Source of the DNA: Micropterix aruncella
Taxonomy: Eukaryota; Arthropoda; Insecta; Lepidoptera; Micropterigidae
Assembly (NCBI GenBank): GCA_944548615.1
Contig: OX155957.1
Span: 22,730,758 to 22,794,757 of the forward strand
DNA length: 64,000 bases
Direction: 5' to 3'
Every line of letters starts with the position of its first letter. The stretch's first letter is position 1. This document shows, piece after piece, positions 12,301-24,300 of the stretch. The notes beneath the pieces were generated by a model. The model was not told the DNA's origin. It did not search any database and saw nothing but the letters and a program-made list of their open reading frames with translations. A program made the position numbers and the translations under genes.

Positions 12301-15300
12301 CATACTATAATCCCAACGCTTTGTTAATCCGAATTGGGTACAAATTTTCGGTTTTTTGATTATCAAGGATTATCAAGGCACTATATTGATGATTCCCATA
12401 CAGATTATAAATTACTTAGAATAATTTATATAGTCACAACTATCTTAATTTTCCATAATTATTTACATTACAAGTGTAGGAATGCCTACTTAGTGGAGTA
12501 GAATGAACTGTACTGTATGTTGTATTGAATCCCTTTGATTCGCCCGAGAATGACCCAGTTTCTAAATACTTCTGTTCTATAAATTCTATGTTTAGTTTTT
12601 CCAGTGCTTACATCAGCAGCGGAGTAATATTTTGATTCCAGTTATGGCCATCACAAGTGTCTCAAAATAGTGTCATCTTACAGTCATTATTGGTAGTGCG
12701 GCCTAAAAATTATTGAATGTTTTATTTTGCTTATTCCTGTATACAAATAGAGCTGTCACTACAACGGGCGAACCCGTCACCTCAGGAAGTTTTAACGATT
12801 GGTCGTTCTATATCCCGTAAAGTGAACGCAGAAGACTTGGACAAAACAGTCCACTGTCAAGCTCCGCCACATGCCTGTAAGAGGCCAATGCCTTATCCGC
12901 GAGATAACCAGGTATGTTACCCAGCAGGCTTACACTCACGCCCTTACTTCCAATTGCGACAAGATTACTCCGGTCTCTCGAGTGGTTACGAGTTCGAGGT
13001 CGCTTGCGCGTTTCTCTCCCTTACGAAGCGGTCAAACGGTGTAAACCGAATCTATCGTGGACCACGGCGTCCTTTGTCCGGCTGTTCACCCAGGATCGGG
13101 TAGCTGATGGTCATTTCAAGAGCAGTCGCCGTAAGGTCCGCAACCACCCCCGCTCTATAGGAAACAGTACTGCTTCCAGACTCCCCCGACTGTTAGTCAG
13201 AGTGCGCAATCGATTGGCTTAAGCCGCACGGTGCGCAGACCGTCCAGGAGCGCCAGAAGGTTGAGTCCTAGGGGAAACTATCCCTAATGCCAGAGTCCTG
13301 TCCGGGCGTGGAAGCCATAGAATCTAGAGAAAACCCAAGGTGGGTTAGGCTGGTAATGACCCACCGGTCAGATCAATTTAGTTTCTTATATTATGTAATA
13401 GTTTTGACTTGTAACAATAATATAATGAAATTGTCTCCACACCAGGATTTTATTCGTTTCTTTTTTATGCTAGGCTGAGGCTTCTAAGTCCTGCGAAATT
13501 TTCTAGGTATTGGCACTGTTCATGAACAACGAACAGGAAGGTGCACACTGTCAACCTCCAAAGAGATGAATAAAAGGCTAAGAGGGGAAAATTCCTCAAC
13601 AAGGCTGACCCCATAAACAATATCTGCGTGACCAAGTGGAAGAAAAAAAACGGTTGCCACAATAATCTCAAATGAATACAGTGTGAATTCCGTTGCGAAG
13701 GCGTCCCCATATGTGGTGAATGTGTATCACACCTACATGGGTGGAGTGGACAAGATGAACAAACAACATCTCAAACTATTAAATAGGCATAGAAGAGAGT
13801 GGTACATGTCCTAGTACTATGGCTATTCAATGTGACGATTAACAATGCCTGGATGTTGGTGAAGAGCTACGCACTGCAAGCAGATAGTCTGAAATTTTAC
13901 CGAGATGAAAAGATAGCTTTGTGCAAAAAATATGCTAACCCAGAGAAAAATATTGGTACAAATCCCAATGTTCTACGTCCAGCTAGACATCCCATTCCTC
14001 TCCCAATTACCTTATGTATCTCAAAATCTATGGCTTCGAAGGGGGAGTGAATGGGTGGTAAGGTGAACGCTAACATGTGGCAAGACAGCTGTCCTAAACC
14101 TACCACAGCCGGTCGTTAGTCCGGAATCCACCGCTCACCCCCCAGAAGTGTAATAATAGTCTTATAATGGGCCCGACTCAGGTCGGTGAATTCCATAGCA
14201 GCTCTGTTTGTATTTTATTGGTAAAAACCGATTAACTTTGACGAAAGTGTTGTATGTGTAAAAGTAAAACTGTGAAAGCATATTGCGAGTGGGAAGTCCC
14301 TCTCGGTGACAAGAGCTTTCTAATTTTTCAAGACGTAATTTGTTTCAAGGTAATTTGTTTCCTAATTACTTTTTTTTTCCAGGGAAGAAGATGAATAAAA
14401 TGAAAAAGTTTTCTTTTTACATAAATAAAAGAAATATATTTGCTAATTTACCTCTTTTTATTCATTCACTTAAAGTGCAAAAGATATTGGAATATTTAAT
14501 TCATCTACCCAATGGGTCGTTAACAACCCAAGGCATAACTCCTCCATTTTATTATATTGTTGAAAAATTACTAAAGAATATTATTTCTAAGCCTTTTTTC
14601 AGTATCCTATATGAATTACACCGAGTTCTGGGCATAAATGGGTTAAACTTTATTAAAATAAAAAATGTCATTGATGCTCTCGTACCCAAACTACTATTAT
14701 ACAACATAGCCCAGCTAGACAGGTAATTTTAAGAGAAATAACTGATAATGCTTTAAAAACTTGGCAGAGATGTTCACTGAGGCATACAATTAAACATACT
14801 AAAAATCGCCTACTCAATCTGTTGCGCTCGAGCCGCCATCTTGGAAAAATGGCGCTCCGATCCAGTTTTTCCCTTTTTTTCGCTAACTGTTAGTGATATC
14901 GGAATAATGCATAATAAAAAAAAAGCTTATAAAATATATAATCTATAAAAAAATATTTTATTCATACTATTTTTTATTACTATCAAAAAACCATATGATC
15001 AGATTATGACTTGCGAGCAGTGCTCGTTAAGGGGACGTTCAAATATTATGTAACGCAAATTGGGGGGAATGGGGGGGTCTTGTAAAATGTTACGATTCAT
15101 TACAGGGGCGAGAGGAGGGTTCGAACAATGTGTTACGTAACATTGTTTTTTTTTATTTTAAGAGTTTAGTAGTAAAAAAAAAGCTAAACTAGGAGATGCA
15201 TAAGAAGAACAATGGTGGATGAATCCAAAATGGTAAGGACAGGGCCAAGTCAGAAAATCGGCATAATTTAATGTAAGACTAGTAGTAAAAGTTTGACAAA

Positions 15301-18300
15301 TTTGAGCCCATTTTAACATATTTCAAACTAAAACAACTGTTTATTACATTATGTGTGATTGTTTATTAAACAACAATATGAATAAATAAAATGAACAATA
15401 TTGCGAGTTAAAAATCTCTTGTTTTATTTATTACTAGATGACCCGGTGAACTTCGTACCACCTAAACATTATTTGATTATAACTCTTCATAAGCGTTTAT
15501 TAATCCTAATGAACCAAATCTAAATCATTGAAATCTATAATATGGCCGAATCATGTACGGTTTGAGTTTCGTTTGGTGACTAAATGAAAGTCGTTTGTGA
15601 TTGAAATAAATTGAATGTATTTAATTTACATGATAATACATATATAAATGCAGTTCACATTCAACACAAAACATTCTGGTAAAATATGTTTTTCGTTTGT
15701 TTTCCGGCGCGTAAATAAACAAATATGATGGCTTTCCGACCGATGGCTTGGCGAACACGGGACATACAATTGTCCATACGCGAAATACGGAAATTGTAAG
15801 TTAATTCCGCAAACTTCCAACACGCGTGATTTGTCATCGTGAAGGCCAGACGCTTGGGGAATCTAAATTCCGCTTTCCAGAATTACCTAGTGTACAACTG
15901 TAGATTGACTTTCGTATGTCGCAAAGGAAAAGATGCGCCAAATCGCCTCGTTGCTGCTGACATAGCGACACGTCTGATACTGAGATACTTCCTCGTTTGA
16001 ATTCCTCATAGCGAAAACAGCCATATCGCTTTATTTTACGTATTTGCATATGTAATTTATCGAGTTGAAAAAGTTGCAGTATTCCACATTGATTTGCGCT
16101 TTAAAAGCCTTGGACAATAAGGCACAATCTAACGATTGATCACATTTACATCTTGCCCTTCACAACTGCAGATCGCCCATTGTCCGCAACTGATCGGCGA
16201 TGATACAATGGGTATCCGTCATTGTCTGTGATGGTGTTAGCAATCAGGTCTCTCGGGTAACGCCTGGAACAGGTACTATCAAGATGTCGTTATAAACTTC
16301 GCGAAGTCCATAGATCATATTCTTAGGCACCACTGCAAGCAATTTTGGATTAACAGCTTCATCTTGTATTTCGGCCGAGATGATGGAATCAACTCACATC
16401 AGTGCAGTTTGCACTTGAAGTAGCTTGCCGCACATTAGACTGACTTCGTCGACCTATGTTATCTCTTCTTCTCGACATTGTAATGAACACTGTAAAACGA
16501 CTCGGAATTGTTTTCAAGCGCACTCAAATCGATAGAAATTTCCATGAGGTCTTTACAGTATTGAAATCCCCAAACTAAGTAAAAATTCGTGGTTATGTCA
16601 TTAAAAAAAACGGTTGTGTCAACCCAAGACTTTCCTGTCAAGTAGCCAGGAACATAATTCATCTGAATATTAAAAACAATAATCCTACAACCACAACCCC
16701 CCCCCCCCACCCCCAACCTAGCGACACCCTTTAAAACTCCAAAAATCGAAATCGAAATCGACTTTGACTTCGACTTTTCCGACTTTTTCTACTTTTTCGA
16801 CTTTTATACTTTTTCGACTTTTTTTACTTTTTTGACTTTTTTTTACTTTTTCGACTTTTTTGGCTTTTTTGACTTATCGACTTTTTCGGCTTTTTCGACT
16901 TTTTCGATTTTTTCTACTTTTCCGACATTTTCGACCTTTCCGACTTTTCCGACTTTTTTAACTTTTGCGACTTTTTTAACTTTTGCGACTTCGAAATTTT
17001 CGAGTTTTTCGACTTTCGATTTTTTCGAATTTTTGTTTTTTTTTACTTTTCCGACTTTTTTTACTTTGACTTTTTTACTTTTGCGACTTTTTCGTTTTTT
17101 TTCCTTTTTCGACTTTTTTGACTTTTTCGTTTTTTTTACTTTTTTGGCTTTTTCGACTTTTTTCGACCTTTTCTTTTTCGACTTTTTCGACTTTATCGGC
17201 TTTTTCGACTTTTCCGACTTTTTTAACTTTTGCGACTTTTTGACATTTTCGACTTTTTTTACTTATACTTTTTTGACTTTTTCGATTTTTTTATTTTTTT
17301 TACTTTTCCGACTTTTACGACTTTTTCGACTTTTAGACTTTTTTGACTGCGACTTTTTCGACTTTTTCGGCTTTTTTTCCTTTTTTGACTTTTTTGACTT
17401 TTTCGATTTGTTTTACTTTTGTGACTCGACTTATTCGCCTTGTTCGACTGTTTTGACTTTTACGGCTTTTTCGACTTTTTTCGACCTTTTCGACTTTTTT
17501 GACTTTTTCGACTTTTCCGACTTTTATGACCTTTTCGACTTTTTCGACTTCATCGACTTTTTTTACTTTTTTGTCTTTTTTTACTTTTTTGTCTTTTTTT
17601 ACTTTTTTGACTTTTGACTTTTTTGCCTTCTCCGACTTTTCCGAATTTACGACTTTATCGACTTTTTTTACTTTTTTGAGTTTTGCGACTTTTTCTACTT
17701 TTTTGACTTTTTCGACTTTTTTGACTTTCGCATTTTTTGACTTTCGACTTTTTGAAATTTTACACAATCGCAAGGAATGAATAACAGTTATGGATGTCAA
17801 ACAATACGATCGCCGCGATAGCCATCTAGAAATTAGCCAATGTTCCCAAAATGACCAATTTCGATTTTCAGTTGTTTCTTTGACTTTTTCCTAAATATTT
17901 TTTTTTGTAAACCACCCCTGAATCAAGCCAAACAAAATAAAAGAAAAATAATTCAAATCGGTCGAGTCATTTCCGAGATCCTGCGAGAGAGAAACGCGAT
18001 TAAAATAATAAAGGTATTTTAGCGACTTTCTGGTACTTTGCGCAACATAATTGTGAATTTTAGGTAAAAGTGGTCACTTGGCTATTACATAACGTTTGGG
18101 AGGGGGAGGGGGGGGGGGTACAGAAAAACGTTACGGCGCGAAACATGGAAGGGAGGGAGAGTCAAAACTGGTCGAAAATTGCATTACGTAATACTTGAAC
18201 GCACCCTAACGCGTACAAATATAACAAATAAATGTATACATACCCCGTTCTAAATTTTGTCAGGACCTTAGAGTTCTTCTTCATCTCCATAACATCCTCT

Positions 18301-21300
18301 CTGGTGGCTTTGAATGGGTTGGCACTCTGACCGACTATAAAATCCGGTTTCAAAAACTCAAAATTCTTATTGCACTCCTTAGCATGCTTCAGCAACATGA
18401 ACAACGTTTTTGCTACAAATCGTTCCTTTGTGAAAATGAGGGCTTGAAGAGGCAATCGTTTCGTGTTGTATTTCAATGCTGAAAATAAATGATTTTGGAT
18501 TATTATTATTATTATTTATTCTGGACAGGCAGCTTTGCTGATACATCGATCAGATCTTATAAAGCTAAACAATACTAACAATATAATATAAACAATATTA
18601 ACAAGTTTTTAGGTACAAATCGAGCCTGTTTTTAAATTGATTGACAGAGCTTCACTAATCACTTCAAGTAGTAGTTTATTCCACATGTCCACCACTCTAT
18701 TTTGCAGAACATTCTTAAGAGAAATAAATTTAAATTTTATACGGTTGAGTTTTTTGTTGAGACCTTAAAGATTTGTATTGACATTGAATATGTAAATATT
18801 CTTCAGTCCAGGTACATCATAATAATGTGTTAGAATTTTATATGTCTCAATCAGGTCCCCTCTTTGTCTTCTTTGTTTAAGAGTAATAGTCTGGAGATTG
18901 TGTCGCATTCGTCATCCTTCTGAAATGCCAAAAGGCCACGGATGCTTCCCCACATTTCATCTCAATGTGATTTCCCCAGTTCAATTCGCTATTTACAGTT
19001 ATACCTAGGCATTTAACTTCTTCTGATAACTTTATTGTCTTACAGTATCCAGTGTTTCAATGCTAGTGTGATTTGCTCGTATAAACGAGTCAAAAGTTTA
19101 TATTACAGTGATGCAAGTCACTGGTGCAGCGATGCGACCCTGTATTATTTATTACACGACTGTCCAACAAAAAAGGAGTGCAATGTGTTCAGGATTCATC
19201 TATGTATGTTTTCAGTTTCATTATTCCACCATAACTTATAAACGCCTAAAAGAATTTAGAAGTGTCTAGTATTGTTAGAATCGTTATGTCATTGCGGGTG
19301 CCATAGAGTACCTTAACTGTCGAAATATCAAGTAAGTAGTTGTTTAAATGTCCAAATGTCAATAAATTATCATAAATATATCGGGTTTGGTGTCAAATGA
19401 AAGGTCTGATTGAGTTCACTCCGAAAATATACATATATCTTATAACCTTAAATTTCTCATCTACCGTGTTTAGAGGAAACACGGCAGAATCCACCAAAAC
19501 CCAAAAGAATGAATTTATAAGGACACCACCTTTCTTTTAAAGATAAAGAAGGAAACTAATTTTTAAAAAAATATACCAAAAAGAAATTTTGAAAAAGGAA
19601 AAAAAAGAAAAGTTAACCTAAAAAAACGATCTCAGAGAGTGGGCTATATATTGATGTGCACTGGATTTGGCCCCCTGAAAACGTTTTTCCTCAGACGCAC
19701 AAAAGACTAAAGCACACAAAAAAAACACAAGGTTAGGTGAAATATTCGCGTTTAATCGCCCCGCAGGCACCCCTTTTTTCAGCTCCCGCCTTATCGGAGT
19801 GTCACATGTGCTCCAGCCAAATAAAAGTCGCAAATTCCGGATCTGAAGGCAAATTTCTTGACGTGGAGGCAAGTCCCGTCACATTCCCCGACGATCTCGT
19901 CACTTAATTAGTCAGCAGTTAAAATATGAATAAAAACAGAAGTACAGAGGTGCCGCCAAACAGAAAAGTCACGCACACTTCACATAAAAAATTTAACCGC
20001 CAGGCGGTCAATCTCCAACATTCTCTCCTTTTACGGCGGTTGCCAATCTCCCCGCCCAAACTCGTGCGAACGCTCCGGCGACATCGTCAATCGAAATGAA
20101 ACGATGTCGAGCGAAAGCCGCCGAAGGTTACGTCAGAAACGGCTTGAACGCCGTTAAATAATAAAAAAACAAAGCCGCGATCTCGACCAATCACGTGAGA
20201 GCTCGGCTTTCGCCGGCTGTCATGCGCGAAGTTCTCCCGTATTTCGCAAATTTATGTTTTAGCTGTCAAAGTATGGAAGAAATGCACGGAGACCGCGAAA
20301 AATTACCAGGAAACATAAAAAACACGGGGAAAACAAGGAAAACAGGTTTGGCGAAACATAACCTGCAACCAGGTACGAAAACAAAACAACAAAATATGCG
20401 GTTTTTGTTACAATCTAAATGAATAAACACAAAAACCATAAATATTTCATAAAAAACCGTAATAAAAATAATTATAAATACAATAATTCACTTTCTGCAA
20501 AGGCAGTCGTATTTTTTATTCTTTTTAATATATTTACTTGTCACTATTATAAGTACTTACAGGTTTTACTCGTGACTGTCGCTGGATTGTACTCCTGCAG
20601 TACACTCATTAAAAGCATCACTTTCGGTGATGCATATGCGACGAACTGATCATAGCCCTCTTTATCCGACATATAATCCGCTAAAATCTTGCGACATCTG
20701 AAAAAAATATTTTTTTTTTATTATGGGAAGGGGGGAGGAGGTTCGAAAAAAACTCCCAATATATCACAAGGGGGGAGAGGGGGGTTCTAGTGAGATATCG
20801 CGTGTATTTATTTTTTTGCTGAATGCGCAATTTTTAAACTAAAAAATGGCGCATGACCTTGACTAACCGTTGCGGGGAAACGACTTCTCCGCTAGCCGCG
20901 ACAACAGCCCGGCTCGGCTTGCCAGTTGTCAGTTAGTCTGTGATTTTGGAGCCGAATACATGCGTAAATCGTAGCCGCGTATGCTTTGCCTTGAAAAAGT
21001 ACAACGAAAATGATGACGCGGAGTGGCTTGGTGAGATTGTTAATGAGACGTTGATCTACAACAGTGGTTCTCAAAGCGGGCGATAACGCAAATCAAATAA
21101 CACAAGGGGTTGTGGGCGCGTTATCGCCCACTAAAAATGGGTGTTGAAGGGGTTTAGGGGGGCCATGGCTGAATTGTAATTTGTTGCGTTGGCTATCGAG
21201 TCTATAGTCTATAGTCTTTTTTGGACTTCTTCTCTTTATTGGTATATTTATACCTAAGTTAGGGGATAAATATAAAATATATTATAACTCATGGGAATTA

Positions 21301-24300
21301 AAGACAACAATTGTATGGCTATTTTACTAGAAAAAACGTATGAAATATACAAAACGTAAACCTAAGGGGCCCAGAAAAAATGGGGGGTGTTGAATTGAAA
21401 ATGCAATTCTGCTAATTTGACCCCAATGGAAAATGTGATGCAGCCGGGAATCGAACACGGGACTTTACAATGTAAGGTCAGGCAACCTAACCATGCCACC
21501 GGGCATTGTGTTTATTGAAATTCTACAAACGGAGCCATGTTTGTTGGATCCTAGAAAAAAAGTTACAAAAATCGTGCATCACAAAATGATACTTGGCGAC
21601 GAATAATGGAATTATTACCATTTAAAACAACAATCGAAGAAATTAAAAAGAAAATAGAAACCCTGTTAGGTTACCTAGTTAGAAACCCTGTTAGAAACCT
21701 AACATGGGTTATTATTATAGAACCCATCTAAACGAAGTAAAAAGCCTTCAAAGTCCAGTCTTTTTTTCTTCGTTCGGTAATGATAAAATATATTCATATA
21801 ATATAAATGTACACTCATGAAATACAATGTAGCAGCGTTCATCTTGCTAGAAATTCAAGGAACATTAACGCTAATTTTATTGGCGACCGTTCAAGTGTGG
21901 CCACTCAATTTAACGTTTTAATAACTAATGCAATATTTATCGCGATGATAGGCATTGACGTTTTCCATTAGTGTGGCTTCAATCTCCCTCCAATGTAGGT
22001 AGGTAGCACAATTCACAATTCACAAGGTAGGTAGGTAGCATCTCAGTGGCTCGTGTCAAGAAGGGTCCAAACCCTCAATATAATTTGTGTAGAATGATTT
22101 GTTTGTTTGTTTATACTCTTTATTGTGAAATTTTACAAAGGGCGGGTTTATTGTAATGCGACATCTCATCCAACCAACCCTACTATGAAGTGTTTATATG
22201 TATGTCTACATGTAGCATTTGTGTAAGTGTGTGTCTTGTTATTGCATTCGATTGACAGAATTGAATGGCTCAAAAGGCAAAAAACATTCAATCCCAAGAC
22301 CCTTCTCAATAATCGAGAATGATTCAGACTGGATTTTGGAGGTCGATTCGGTCCCTATGCATTATCAAACTCCTAAAAGTCTCGGATGCCCAGACCTCCG
22401 CCCAGATGTAACTCCAGACTGTCCTGAAAATGGTTTCGACTATGGAATCCAATCCCGCGTCAAAATCGCGATCCCGTAAACCTGCGGGATTCAAGAGAAT
22501 AATCCCGCGGATCACGCGGTATTTGCGAGATTGAGATTTTTATTGTTTTAAGTAGTTTTTTAAAAAATAATGAAACAAAGATAATTAAATTAAAAAATAT
22601 TATTAAACCAGAATTTTATTTCTAATAATAAATAAAATACAAACGGAGCCAATGGAATTCACCGACCGAAGTCGGGCCCATCATATAGTGTTATTACACT
22701 TCTGGGAGTGAGCAGTGGATTCCGGACTAACGACCGGCTGTGGTAGGTTTAAGACAGCTGTCTTGCCACATGTGAGCGTTCACCTTACCACCCATTCTCT
22801 CCCCCTTCGAAGCCATAGAATTTGAGATGCGGAAATCGCGGTTTTAGATAATTTTTCTAAGAAGGAGTTGATTATTTTCCTGGAGAGACCAAGATCTTTA
22901 ACCCGCTCAGCACGTAACATCCCATTGGGAACATTTATGTCGGCCGCCTAAAGCCCGTAATGTCAGCTACCGGACAAAGCGCTCGCCGCTGCGAAAAATG
23001 CAATTTACGATTCGAAACGTCGTACTATATGCTTTCTGACGGCGCAACGATATGGCCAAAATATCTTTATTTCAAGATTTCTGTGTGGCAATATCGAACG
23101 GCGATTTAAAAAGTGAGCATAGACGTAAAACGGCAGTGTCCATCGGCCACCGCCGCGGCCGCTTATAGTTCCGCGAAATGGTTGATAGAAACAGTGTTTT
23201 GTGCAGTGTTTTGTGCCATTTACTGGAGAACAGTGAGTAATTTGCTTTTTAAAGTAGTTTAGGCATGAGGATTAGTCAATTGAGATAGTCCATTTGCTGT
23301 TTTTAACGAATTTTTAAAGAAAACACTTCGGCGACAACAAACGGCTCGCGAAAAAATGGTTGTTACTATTTTGTAATGTTTATGAAATATCCCGATATAT
23401 TGCGAAATATGACGTAATGCCGCTTTAATTTACTAACAAAATAAGTATTGCTTCATTTACATCCTAAGTTATCACATAATTGGGCGTATTTTGAAAATTA
23501 TATCTTGTTTTGTAAAATGAATCGCGCAAAGAAACTTGTTTTGATAATTACTATGAGAGAATAAAGTGCGATTTTCCATAGTTTTTCGATGAAATGTGAC
23601 TCTTTGGAGTATAGTAATTAGTTATTAGACATATAATAAGTCTATGATAAGACAATATAATTGAAAAAATCTAACGAATTTTATATTATGAGCATTCAAA
23701 GTTTATTATTAAGTTCGGACGCGGAAACTCTCAAAACTTTAGATTTTTCTATAATATCAGACAAAGCTCAAAGTTCTGGTGTGATTTCTAAGAAGTGTGA
23801 TGTAGTAATAAAGTTATTTTGAAAGAATTTCATATAAAAAAATACCATAAGTAGTCACAAATTAAAAATTAAAAATTTTTTTTTTACGAGAATACGTAAA
23901 ATTTTTCTTGGCTGAATAAATAAATATTTTTGTATGCAAATAAGTAAAAAAAAAATATCGTTTTGGTAAAGCATTTAATAAAGAACATAACTGTATTTAC
24001 AATTTTTGCATATTTTACGTATTTTGTGACAAAAAAATCGAAATGATTTTATAGGCGAGTTTTTTCAGTTTGCCAATTTTGTAATATTTATTCATTATTA
24101 TCTTAATTGTTTTACGAGATAAGGTTATAATGTTTTATATGTCAAATTTCAATGCGATCATTTTTCTCTTTATCTTTTTTAAATCCGTTTAGTGGTTTAT
24201 AAGTTATGATCGTTTTTCTCAAGGCCGTTGACTCGCGTCGATTTTTTGCCCGAATATGTCGCGCGCAAAAGTGATAGGTGAGTTTTTACTTCGCGACAGG

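Larger units (their letters stand above)
15031..18206. mobile_element. Harbinger-like TIR element carrying a Helitron and a minisatellite
   Basis: The left end GGGGACGTTCAAATATTATG and the reverse complement of the right end GGGTGCGTTCAAGTATTACG match well. A 3-bp duplication TAA flanks it (15028-15030 and 18207-18209). G-runs follow both termini. A related, shorter element is at 28690-29660. Comparison of the two shows that about 15437-17990 is extra DNA in this copy. Three-base duplications and GGG termini suit the PIF/Harbinger superfamily, but no transposase is present. Confidence 0.7.

Noticed and set aside
12914..13222. 102-codon open frame in repeat S, also seen at 33381-33731
   Set aside because: The two frames are related only because the DNA repeat is. 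Other copies break them, and no protein family is recognised.
13897..14106. Minus-strand open frame over the piggyBac remnant
   Set aside because: It is a shadow of the plus-strand transposase and LINE-A text.
14340..14726. 128-codon open frame as a host gene
   Set aside because: It has no recognisable motif and AT-driven composition. It is kept only as a very low-confidence entry.
15834..16716. Independent host helicase gene
   Set aside because: The PIF1-like segments are broken by stops, lack the middle of the protein and sit beside a Helitron-type terminus, so this is a Helitron relic.
16832..17617. A 261-codon plus-strand open frame and a 155-codon minus-strand open frame
   Set aside because: Both are translations of the CGACTTTTT minisatellite with units in multiples of three. 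No start context, no domain and extreme composition.
21436..21504. A functional tRNA gene
   Set aside because: The A-box and B-box are present, but the acceptor stem does not pair and the anticodon arm is ambiguous.
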